A DNA stretch of 64,000 bases from Ligula intestinalis. Its lineage: Eukaryota > Platyhelminthes > Cestoda > Diphyllobothriidea > Diphyllobothriidae. The notes beneath the pieces were generated by a model. That model ran no database searches and had not been told where the DNA came from. It was given only the letters and a program-made list of their open reading frames with translations. A program made the position numbers and the translations under genes. Of the stretch, positions 25,101 to 37,100 are shown piece by piece; positions within the stretch are counted from its first letter, which is position 1; the number at the start of each line of letters is the position of its first letter. The stretch spans positions 9,766,304 to 9,830,303 of the forward strand of contig JAYGXS010000008.1 of NCBI GenBank assembly GCA_036362985.1, read 5' to 3'.

Positions 25101-28100
25101 ATAACTGACAATATACTGGTCTCCTTCGGAGCTTCGAGTTATTTTATTTGTGTAATAGTCACGCAGAGACATCTATTCCCACTGTCCCATAGTAAGATTT
25201 TCAATGCAAATTTGGGATCAGGACGTTCTATAGTCTTTAGGGAAGGCCTGCAGTGAATCTTAATGCCAATCTATGACTCCTTAGTGGTATTTTAACCTCA
25301 GCGTCTCCACCAGTACCAGGGCCTGCTTTGAATATCCGTTGGGTCGCGTTTGCGTCCTTAAGATTGGAATTTTATTCCTTAACTGCTGTTAAGTAGTACT
25401 CTTGAGGGTTCCTTGTCAAATTGTTGTAATTCTGAGTGGTGCTTGTTGACCATGTCTTCTTGAGAAGTAACTATTCTGCCTTTTCGCATCTTCAACAGAG
25501 CTTTGTAGAGCATCAATTGAAACCCGACAGTAGTGCGTTTGCCTTTTTATCATTTCCATTGAGTCAAGAGTACAAACTTGTTTAAAATGTGCTGTCACAT
25601 TGTCCGTATTTTTTTCGCTTTTTCTGCATTACAGACGCATTTTGTGTCTCAGGCGTATAGCGACGCACTCAAACAGGACGAACTTAAAACGAGCCACCCG
25701 ATTGAGGCAAGCCACCCTTTTTTTTATATTAATGGTACTTTTTAATCAATACTTTTTGTGAGCACTGTACTCGTCATGTTGGTTGCCAAGCCAGGAGAGT
25801 TGTACAAGGCACATGTCGGTAGTCAATTTAGTGCACCTACTAGTAGAGCGTTTAGGTCAATAAAGTGTTTTCAATTTTTATAGTGGTACTAAGCCGTTCT
25901 ATACCCTATTTATTGTGCTGGTGCGGGGATCAAATTTTAAAATGGTTGTCCAAATCCTTTGTTAAATCTTCTGCTTATTTATGTTTTTTTGTTACGCTTT
26001 CACTACATTCTGTGGCCTATTGAGTGACTGTTCAGTTGTCAAAACCTGTTCGCAGGATCTCATGATTGATGGTAAGGGGTGTTATAACGGGTGCCTTGCT
26101 TGTGGCATTTCAGACAAACGTGCATCTTCAATGGACAGAAGCGAACGAAATGCCATTCACCACAATGTCAGCATGTTGATGGTGGCTTTCTGGATGTAGG
26201 GTCTTGAGAGTTCTGTGGCGAGACCGACTTGGTCCGAGTGACAGCATTCACATTGGTGGTGGCAAACGAGGAACTGGGATGCTCCACGATCGCAGAATCA
26301 TGCTTCAGATTCCTCAGCCGCTGACACTCGGCCGTCAATGTCTGCAGAGTATACTTCGGGTCCTGTTCAATTGTTGAGAGCAGATGGGTCCGGATTTCAG
26401 CATCACGAGGCGCTCACAAAGATGAGGCACTTTAACTGGTCATCGGTCAACTCTCAGAGCTTGAACCGTTCACACTCGCGGTTGACAGTACTGGCGAGTG
26501 TTAGGAAATCATTTGCCTCGTTTTTCACCAGCTTGAGATACTGGTACCGAATATTGAACAAGTAGCACTTTTCATCGAAAGTCTCTGACAGGCGCTGGAC
26601 AGTTTCGTTGAAAGTGAAGTCACGAGGGTGTTTTGGCAGAATGATATCCGCGTACCGCTCGTTTTCTCTGGTGCCCGATTTGCGTAAAATCATCATCAGC
26701 CTTGGCAAAGTCCACGCGGAAAATGTCTTCCCAACGTTTGAACCAAGCGTCGAATGTAACGCCGGAGTCGGGGTCATAACTGAACTCTGTGATAGAGGCC
26801 GCAGTTGCGTCCGCTGATGTAGACAATTTCGTAGAAGAATCTGGGTCAGACGAATGCAAACTAAATTTTTGCATCAAAGACTCCATCAACTTCAGGTGTG
26901 CAGCTTAGAATTGAGATTGCTGTTGTTTCAGGATCGCGAGCAATTGTTTTGATGAAACAGACATGGTGAGTCCTGACACTGCGTCGCCAAAATCGTTATA
27001 ACGGATGTCTAGGCCGAGATATTGCCGCCCAATGACGTCCTGTGTGAGTCCCCAAAGAGAGAACACGGCAAGAAATGTGCAATGGCAGAAGTCTTTTAGT
27101 GTTCAATGTACAACAAATTTAGAGAAACTAACGTGTGTAACGATGTCTATTGAGGCAATAAGATTTTCCTCTGAGATGGTGGCCAGTCCCATTGGTTCTT
27201 TGGCTCAGTGGATGACAGTGGCTTAAAATCTGAATTATCGATCGTTTGACGGCTTTTGTACATTCGCCCGTGTAGGCCGATTGATAGGCTGCTTGGGTTG
27301 TGGCCATGGCTAGCAAGCTACTGCTTGCTAAGTCTGTTTGTTAGGCCATCCTAACAACAAGGGGCAGGATGGTGATTGCATTTTATGCGGTCGTATATTT
27401 ATAGTGTCCAGGTCTAGATGACTACTTTTAGGGACTGGCAGTCACAACGACGACCTTGCCACAGGACGTGGCTACTCCATTCTGATCCGTTTCGGCATGC
27501 AGCTGTCATCTGTGACAGCACGCGGCTGTCCCTAGCGGAATAGCAGCAAACGCAACACGTTTAGATTTAGGCGGGGGGGGGGGAGGGAGGGCCAGTTTTC
27601 CATCCGGCCTGATTTTGCTTGCAGTGAGGAATCGATCGTTCTGTAGTTCTCTTCGGTTGGTGCCCTGTGCCACGCCAACCACTAGTGGCTGGATCACGGC
27701 GACACGGGAGCATAAATGAGGTCGACGCTGCATGTGCGCCCTTTCAATCCACGGCCAGTTATTAGTGATCTTGCTGTTGTGCTCTGACACACAGATGATA
27801 GTCAAAGCCAACGATAGGCGAACCACTATCACGATCGCAGACCGTTGCCCGTTCAATTGAAATTTAGCTTGCCCATGTCCGGGCCTAGGAAGTCGCAGTG
27901 ATGTTGCTTTTATGTTTCTCTCTCTCTTTTTCGCAGGTCGAAGTAAACAGCCCGCATGAAGTGGAGGAAATATTTGACGCTGTCTCCTACGAAAAAGGCG
28001 CTTCAGTTATCCGAATGTTGAATGATTACCTTGGAGCCGAGGTTTTTTTCATTACTTTTTGTTCTGGTTATATGTGCCCGATTTGCTTGTGACCGTATGA

Positions 28101-31100
28101 TTTGATTTAATCTTGAGACCGCTTTTGCACAACTGCGCAAAAACTTGCTCATCAATTAGTCTGCTGAAGCATTCAGCATAGGGTGTAAGGCCAATCATTT
28201 AGTGAATTTCGTTGCCTTTGTGTGAAGAAAATTCAGGTGTTCCGATTATTAGGACTTATTATCATAGCTTCGTGGTTAGTTCTCCTTTTCATGGTAAGAG
28301 GGTTAGTATTTCCAGAAAAATCAGACGGTTCGCAATTGCTATAAATGGCAACTATTTTGTCGGCCAGGGTCATCTATGCGAGTATCTGGTTCTTGTTGTT
28401 GGGAAGCTCATGCCGTCCCCCAAGCTTTCGGACTCGTGCATAAGAATGTCTGTATACTACTACATGTTATTATTGTCATAATCAGCGTTATTTAGATTAT
28501 CAGTACCCTCCGCTGCTGCCACTGTAAATAGTGACAGTACGTCAGTACTCATCGCCCTTCCTCTCATTTATTCTTTTCGGTTTCCATTGAAGGTTTTCAA
28601 GGCTGGTTTGCAACAATACATCAAGAGACACCAGTATTCTAACACGGTCACCACAGACCTGTGGCGAGCGCTAGCGGAGGCGAGTGGCCAGCCAGTGAAG
28701 GATATTATGTCGACGTGGACCAAACAGACCGGCTATCCAGTCCTCTCGGTTCGTACCCTTCCTAGCGCAGACGGCCAATCTCTAAGCCTGGGCATCAGTC
28801 AGACCCGCTTCCTTGGCGACGGGGGAAAAGAAGGTAAATTCAACCTACATATACAGTTACTTGGGGACGAATAATCTTTGTGCAAATTTTTGAATTTGGT
28901 CCACCACCACCTTGTCGTCAATCAGCTGAGATAAGTATGACATTTTTCAACTTTAAACGATTCCTAACATAAAGTTCTATGGTTGGCTAGAGTTTGAACC
29001 AATCAGCGTCATCTACGTTCAATTATCCGTTCTATAGGACAGAATTGGCTGGTGACAGTCCCATATGCTTTAATTTTAATCTCTCTTTACCACATAACTC
29101 GTGATGAAAGAAGTCATGATACACATCTAAGCTGCTTCCCAAACTGTCGTGAAATATGTTAGTGGTGAATTTTCAGTCATTACAACCTTAGCTCCTATCA
29201 AAGATTACTGGAGACGCGAATATCTCAACTTCTTAAATCTACAAAAGGCAAAATGACTCAGTGGTTCATGGTAGTCCCTGTATTCCAGGCTAGGGTAGAA
29301 GAAGACCTTCTGCATATTTCAGCAGCATTTGTGCATGGCTCTGCCACTCCATGGCCCTTATTTCATTGCTCAGATCGGTAAAAGCGACCACTTAACTTAG
29401 CGTGGGAATGAGAGTAAAGTGACGCTGAAAATCGTGTGAACTTTGTCATTGAGCCGGTCGCACCTCGCCTAGTTGCTCTATAGAGGCCTATCAGAAGAGA
29501 ATGATTCGTCTGTAAGGGCATTTACTTTGGGTTTTGATGAAAATAGTGCAAGTGGTACGTCCTTGCAGTAAAGATGCAGGATTGTTTGTCCCCCCTCCCC
29601 CAGTGATAGTCTCCAGATCCACATTCCCCGGTAGACGGTCCTGAGTAGCAGTTGCACTTCATGCCAGGTCCTCACAGTTTGCTCCGGTGGTAGTCTTCAG
29701 CTCCAACTGCCCCAGAGTATTGTTTCTCAAGCTTGTAAATGGTTGTTCACCTCTCTTAATGACTATTTCGTGTCTACCCGAATACACCCATATATATAGA
29801 AGGCAGGAAGACGTTCTCTGGGACCAGTAGTGTATTTGCCCGACGTTTCGGACCCTCACTCGAGGCCATTGTCAAGGAATGAAAACGTACAGCTCGCTGC
29901 GTGATTTAGTCAGCTCTGCCGTGAGTGACCTTGAGTTCCCCTTGTTCGCTCCGCCGCGAGTGACCTTGGGTCCTGGCATTGCTCGAGCAACGCGAGATAG
30001 GCATCTGGGAGATCGATATGTCTATTGATAGAGTCCGCGTGTGAGTGCCATGCCTCCTGCAAGAGGCGTGCGATTCGGTCGTCCGACTGACCCAATATTC
30101 ACACGTGTTCGAAGTCGAAGCCGTGCCCTGGCATCGATGCGTGAGCGGCTTCCAAAGAATTCTAGTCATTCCGTCCCACGGCGAGTTCGTGCTAGTGCAT
30201 TCTCGTGAGCACCCGTTTGCCGGTTTCACCAACATAATTGGCTTGACCACAAAGGCAGTTGATGCGGTAGATGACACCCCCGTCGATTTCGATTATGAGC
30301 ACCGCGTGCTCCAACAGCCGCAGCAAGCGCAGAAGCAAGCCGCAGCATTCACAGAGGCAGGCTGGGCAAGCAACACGAAAGCGACAGAAAGCAGGAGCAA
30401 CGAAGAGAATTCGTGCGAGAGAGAACAGGAGTTTAGGCAGGCTCGCACAGAATCTACCCACTCGCTCGTCACTTCCACCTCCGTATCCGGTGTGAAGACA
30501 AAGTCAATAAGACCGGGGATGAGGGAGGGTGGAAGGGTCTATCTCTCTCTCCTTTCAGCCCTGCCCACGGACGCCAACCGGCAACGGAGCATGGGTAGTG
30601 CCTTTCAGTCGATGACTGATTGGTTACCCCTCTCAGGAGGGTGTTGGCCCGAAACAGTTCTGTATCAAGTTACCCCCAGACGCTGTCATACCCCCCCCCC
30701 CTTACTATATATATATATATACTCCAGTGGTGGACCAACTGCGCCATCTGTAAGTGCGTTTGTTTGTGTTGTCTGATCTGCCAAACAACCAGACAGTCTG
30801 GACCTGCATTCGACTCCCATTCCAAACTCATTACTCTCTGCATTGCCAGGTAGCGGGTGTTACTCTATCCGCGTGCTCCCACTCCCCTTTCAAGCCCTCG
30901 CTACACGCCGCCTTCTGGTCTTATCCCACGCCATCTGTGTTCACCTGCTAAATTAATGTCTACCTTCATCTCTTGTTACCGGGGCACCTTGTCGTTTGTA
31001 GATGTGCTCACCCACTGGTACGTCCCTGTGACCGTCTGCCGAGCTGATGACTCGAGCGCGATCCTGTCGCGAGCCCTCGTCCCGCCAGCGTCTACGGCCG

Positions 31101-34100
31101 CCAACCAAACATCCAATGACGCCAAGGGTGAACACGTTATTCCACTGTCCGTGGCTGCGGACACCCCCGTGCGCATCAATCCGGGCGCCGTGGGCTTTTT
31201 CCGTGTCTGCTATCACCCCACCATGCTGCCGCCCATCCTCACCGCGCTCTCCCAGCACCAAATTCCAGAGCGCGATCGTGTGAACCTGCTGGATGATCAC
31301 TTTGCGTTGGTCAGTGTCTCTGTTTCTGTTCTCCGCGCAGTTAGCACCTCTTTTCCGCTTGTTTTTTTTTCAATGTATATTTTTACATGGCCATGTATTG
31401 GAGCTCGGTTGAGCTGGTCTCGCCCGCCCTGTCAGCCGGCCGTGTCCGTTTCCTTAAAATTTAGATTGAGATCCGTAGTACGGTTGAACGCCAATATGTA
31501 TGCTTCAGGTCCTTCTGTGTAGCTATCCGTAGTACCAAAGAAGAAGAAGCATTTCTAGTGATTGTTATTGCCAACACCCCGTCAGACGACTCAATGCCTT
31601 CTTCGCACATATAGAGCCTGCATTTCCCACGTTTAATAGGCAGACTTTTTGTATGTCCCACCCTCCGCGAGCACCACACCGGAACAAGAACAGCTTTTAA
31701 TTTACAACTTGCATTTGCCGTGAATCATAAGGATATTTGAGTTTGGGGGGTTGGAGTTAAAGCAAGATGATGGATTATGGTTTAAGGTAAGGAAAGTGTT
31801 ATGGCTAGGTAATTTGGAGGATATTTACCCTTTAAGGAATTAAAGGCAAGGCCACAAGTATTAAGTGAGGCGCCATCGTAACAGTTTTAAGCATACTTTG
31901 CGCTAGATGAATAAAGAAAAGGGTTTCAGCAGTCGAAACGTCCTGTTTCCTACACAGACTTATACATGACGACAACAAGCATTCGCCTCGCTACATTTTT
32001 CTTCCTCGAGGAAATGTATTGAACGTCACTCCCGTTTGTTATTTTTTGAACATAAAATTGACAGACAGTGCCGAAAAAGCAGTCGTAAGCCTACCTTTAA
32101 ATGGCATTTCATCCGAGGTAGGTAATCCGGCATGTTTTAGGACCGATGGATTGTGCGTGGTGCCCCTTTTCCACTTTTACTTTTACAGGCTGCTAGGGAT
32201 CATTGTCGGTGACTTGTCATTTTTTCATGCCGACCCTGGGATTCATTTGAACGTTCACCTTCTGATTAAAAAAAATCTGGAGATACCACCTCCACATACT
32301 GTAGCTCCGTAGCCGTTATGTGTATGGACCGCCAATAGCATTCACCTTCGTAGACCCTCTTAACCCTGAACAAATGTGTTTTATTGCGCAGAACTTAGCT
32401 TCTATGACAAAGAAAAAATGAAGGTGTGATCACTGCGACACTAATCTTATTTGTCTGCGATTTCGGTCTGTGTTACAAGAGGCCATCTCAACCTTCACTA
32501 CTCGAAACTGTCTGCCGCTCAGGATTCAGTGTTTTGTTTCCCTTCATGTGTTCTTCAGGCTCGCGCCGGTCAATGTCCCCTCAAGACTGTACTCGATTTG
32601 ACTCGAGCCTACTCTGGCGAGAACAGCTATAGCGTTTGGTCAGTTCTAGCCCAGGGACTGGGTTCTGCTCGCGTCCTCCTCCAAGAGATGGCCTACAAGG
32701 CCGGTGACGAGGTTGTCTTCCCCGAACTTACACTGGAGGAGATTGGTCTCAATAACCTCTACACCCAATTGGCCTTGCCCGTTTATGAGAAACTTGGTGT
32801 GTCCGTGGGGCTTTATCTGCTCTTACTGTGGTGTTTTTTGTGTGTCTACATGGTCCTTTTCCAGCGGACAATTTCCCTTTTTGTGGCTTGTCACCAAAAA
32901 ATTAACTCTGGTTAGGAAAATTGCTTGTATTTCTGTGAGAATGGCCTCTGAAATACCTGCTTCAGAATGTCAAACTGTCCCCAAAAACTGCAGAATGAAA
33001 TAGAATCTTCTCAAGAAGTCTCTCTCTTTTTCGTAGGTTTTGACCCTAAACCGGGAGACAGCAGCAACGATAGCCTCCTACGACCGATCATCCTGGGCGT
33101 TCTTGGTCGTGCCCGTCACCCTGATGTCATTGCGAAGGCGCGCAAGGCCTTCGACGCGCACTACGCCTCTGTAATGGAGACTTCAGAGGGCCAGCCACAG
33201 ACGAATCTCATTTCTCCTGACTTGCGTACCACTATCTACTCCCTGTGTCTACGCAACGGAGGTGCAGAGGTATTCCAGCGTCTCCTCACAGTAAGTCTCC
33301 ATTTCGCTTTCCTGTCAATGTTTCTGTTCTCCTTGCCCTTATAGTCCTAGTCATGTTTGGCAACGGCAGCAGTCAAAAAAGCGTTGAGCCATGTCACTAT
33401 GGGTGTTTCTGTTGCCTATTGTTCCACCTTAAGTTGGTGGCGCAATATGCAAAGCTACTGGTTAAAACTCTTTTTGATATTGCTACTGAATTTATTTTCA
33501 GTAGGCGTTATATTGAGGTGTTCAGTTAGGGGCCCAACGTGAAAGTCGTGGCAGGTCGCACCATCTTTCTCGTGCAGGTGGCGGCTACTTCTAGCTTTCT
33601 TAGCTGGCACCCATCTCTCACTTGTGGACCTTTCGATCTGCGGGCGAAACTAATTGATGAGGGGCTCTGGTGTGAATCTGTAGCGGGCCAAGGATGTCGA
33701 GGTCGGCACACACGTAAAGGATAAATTCATGCATATGATTCTCTGGAAGGAACGCCGAACGGGGTTGTCAATCACCACAACACACAATCATATGAGCAGA
33801 TAGAAGGATAACGAGATAGTGAGAAATAAGATCTGTTGATATAAAAGGGATGGTAAACAATAAAGAGAGGGGAGGATGAGATATTAGGAGTTACCAAGAG
33901 CCTGTACAAATGATCCATTTGAGTTAGGGCGATCACAGAATATCAGTTAGGTGCCGGTGGCGAATGCAGCGCTGTGGGTAACTGCGGGTGAGGGCCATGG
34001 TGGTGCTGACGGAGCGGGTCATGTCCGCAGGCATACGATGCTATACGGTAACGGTACGGGGGAACGAAGTCAGTCCTGGGAAAAGAAGGAACATCGGCAA

Positions 34101-37100
34101 TCTTCACCGACAAACGGTTACAACATCCGCATCCAGAATACGCACTAAAAGTGACCTTGGTACGTTAAAACACCCATGGTTCGGGCTGGCAAGTTACAAA
34201 TCCTCTCACACACCCGGTATGCTTGGTATATTCCAGTTATGCTTGGCAAAGGCGGCAACCAACCCATTTTGGTCCACGCCACTGCGGGTACTCCGGATGT
34301 AGTTTTTCACCACATCGTGAAAAGAAGCCGCTTCCACTTGACGAAAGTAGGCTGGAGCATCTGTCATGGAAGTAATCGTTCGTACCAGTCTGCGGACCAA
34401 CGTTGAGATGCTGATTGTTAACTGCCGCGTAGTACTATATCTTCACCTCTCTCTCTCTCTCAGCTTCATGACAAGGCTACAATGCATTCCGAACGCGTGC
34501 GCTTGTTGGCTTCTCTCGGCGCCTCCAGCAGCCCAGAGCTAATTGAGCGCCTTTTCCAACTCACCTTCACTGACTTTGTGCGCAAGCAGGACCGTTGGCG
34601 TGTTCTACTGGGCGTCACTGGTTCAGCTGCCGGCAGACGTGCGCTCTGGCGGCTTGTCAAGACACGAATTGGAACCTTGCCGGAGGAACTAGCCACCCTC
34701 ATCATGCTGTCATACGTCCTGAAGGTGAGTTAGGCTCCCCATATTCCTCCAACCTCTCCCCCCCCCACACAGATCTTCCCTCTCGCCTCTGACAATTAAA
34801 AGTCATTTGGACTGTGTGCTCTCTAACGAAGCGGCGTTTATTTTACTCCTTTTCCAAGGCTGCTGCAACCTGCCTACAGTTTAACTGGTGTTCTATCAGC
34901 TATTCGCCGTCTTCCGTGTCACAGCTTCTTCTCGGTAGGCTGCCGATTTTCAGAAAAGATAAAGCTAAGGGGAATGTGAAGCTGCCATTATTTAGCCAAC
35001 TGCAGTACGCAACCTCGCAAATCCTTGTGTTTAGATTGTTTTTAACGGTAAGATGTCATACCCAAACTGTAGTACGTGCATATGTCTTAACACTGAACCG
35101 TGCGCTTGCATCTTGCCACCCCTAGACCCAGCGCATAGATCTCTATGGACAATAAGACTGTTTTGTTTCAGCAGATTCCCGATGGTTACGTTGTACCTAG
35201 AGACACATTTAATTGTCTTTTCCTTATTGAGTGATTTTCAGCTTTTTCGTTCACGCGAGACACTTTTTGAAAGAAACATCTTGCCTTAAATTGAGGTTGG
35301 CTAGTTGCCCCCTACCCGCAACGCGCGACAGGTTTAACCCACGGGAATACTATGAAAATGCAGCCGTTCTTAACGCCATTTTCCACCCTGTGCTGCTGCA
35401 CAGCATTACGGACACAAGGGGCGGCGACTTGCACAGAACCTACCTCACCCGTGCGAGCCCGGTGTAAAGACGGATTTAAGAAGCCCCTAAGGTGGGATCG
35501 GACACAGCAGCTCATCTGTTTGCGCCCAACACGCCTTATCCACGCACATGGTGAACGCCGCGTGGTGGCTATCGCCACTATAGGAATGTTGACTCCACCT
35601 TTTAGGACTAAGTTATTCAGTAAGGGAACAGTCAAACACAGTTGCCACATCGATGCCTTTTTGCACCGGTGACGAATAGCAAGCCTGCACACGTGACTTG
35701 CTCTCTGGGCCTCAAGGATTTCCTGCAACTATGCCGCACTTCGGATCACGCCACTCTAGCGGAGGGTCGTGCTATCCGTAGTCAAACTCTTCCCATCTAT
35801 TCTTCGTTCCTCTGTGCACAAAATATGCTGTTCATACTACTCTTGCCTTCCCAAGACCTTCTCTACTAAGCGTGCGTGTAATTATAGCTAGTGATCTACT
35901 ACCGCTTCGCCTTCACCAAGTTTGGACTTTTACATCTGCAATATCTGGTTTTAACTCAGGATTTGCAACGTATGATCTGTGTACTGGAAAGCAAGATTCT
36001 CCAGCAGTCAGCTGGTCGTGGAGGCTTAGTAAATTTCTTTAACAGTGCTTATAGTTCAGAAATATGACCTGCATCCTATTTTTATCAATTCGGTATCCTG
36101 TGTGGGAATATGAGTATATCTGCTGAGGTGATTCTGCCTCATCCGACAGGTAAGGGTTATAACTAGCTTCACATTGTTACTGCTGCGACTCGTGCTTCTG
36201 TTGCTAGTGCTTTATAATGCTAGTACTGGTAGCGGCAGTGTTTCTTCTATTTAATTTATAGTGGCATAGCGCAAGTACCTTTAAAAGTAGAATTGATGAA
36301 TAAAGTAAGGAGAGAGCAAACTACAAGTATTATCCGAAATGAGAGCAGTACTATTATACAGTATCAGGTATGTACAGTAGGATAGTCTAAGTCAATGCAA
36401 CAGGAATAGGGCAATTTCAGTGGTGCTGGTAGTAATAGTGTTATTAGTGAAACCAGCAAATCCGCGCTCTCCTTGCGTTCTACCCTTTCAACTCTATCCA
36501 CCAAATTGTATCCTCTTATTGTTTGATTAACAGTTATTAAGAAATATCTGCAGTATTACCATGTCCTTGTGTCACATGGTGCCATTTACCGTTAGCAGGC
36601 TGACCTTTTGCAATATCTAAACTCCATCTTGAGGTTGCAGGAGAGGTCTTATGTGTAAGAGGGGAGCAATCGGCTCAATAATCAACTAACATTTTTATAT
36701 GCTATAACTGTGTCAATAGCTGAGTAGTAAGCAATAAGCATAACAGTGTAAGATGAGCTTACCAAATTTCTTAGCTTCACGTGGTGATTCTGTAGAACAC
36801 TTGGGGTTTCCTGCGAGCATGCGGTTTCTTTGTAGGGGTTCGGAGATCAGCAGGTACAGGCAGATTACGCCGGACTACACGATAGGTTCGGGGTTCTCAC
36901 GAGCGAGATCTCTCTACTAAGTAACCACGGTCTGAAGCTCGCAGTTGCTAGGGTTTATCTTACTTAATCCCCTGCGATAGCTATTGCCATTGTAGAGATG
37001 TTGACTGTACCTTTTAGGACTAAGTTATTCAGTAAGGGCATACTTCCGTACGGAGAAAAATCTGCTAGCATGCATTACAAGTTTGTAACTTACAAACGGC

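Noticed and set aside
30045..30776. 243-residue + strand open frame
   Set aside because: It lies opposite the PLE-4 endonuclease, whose motifs read on the - strand. The + frame has low-complexity Gln/Ala/Ser runs and no domain.
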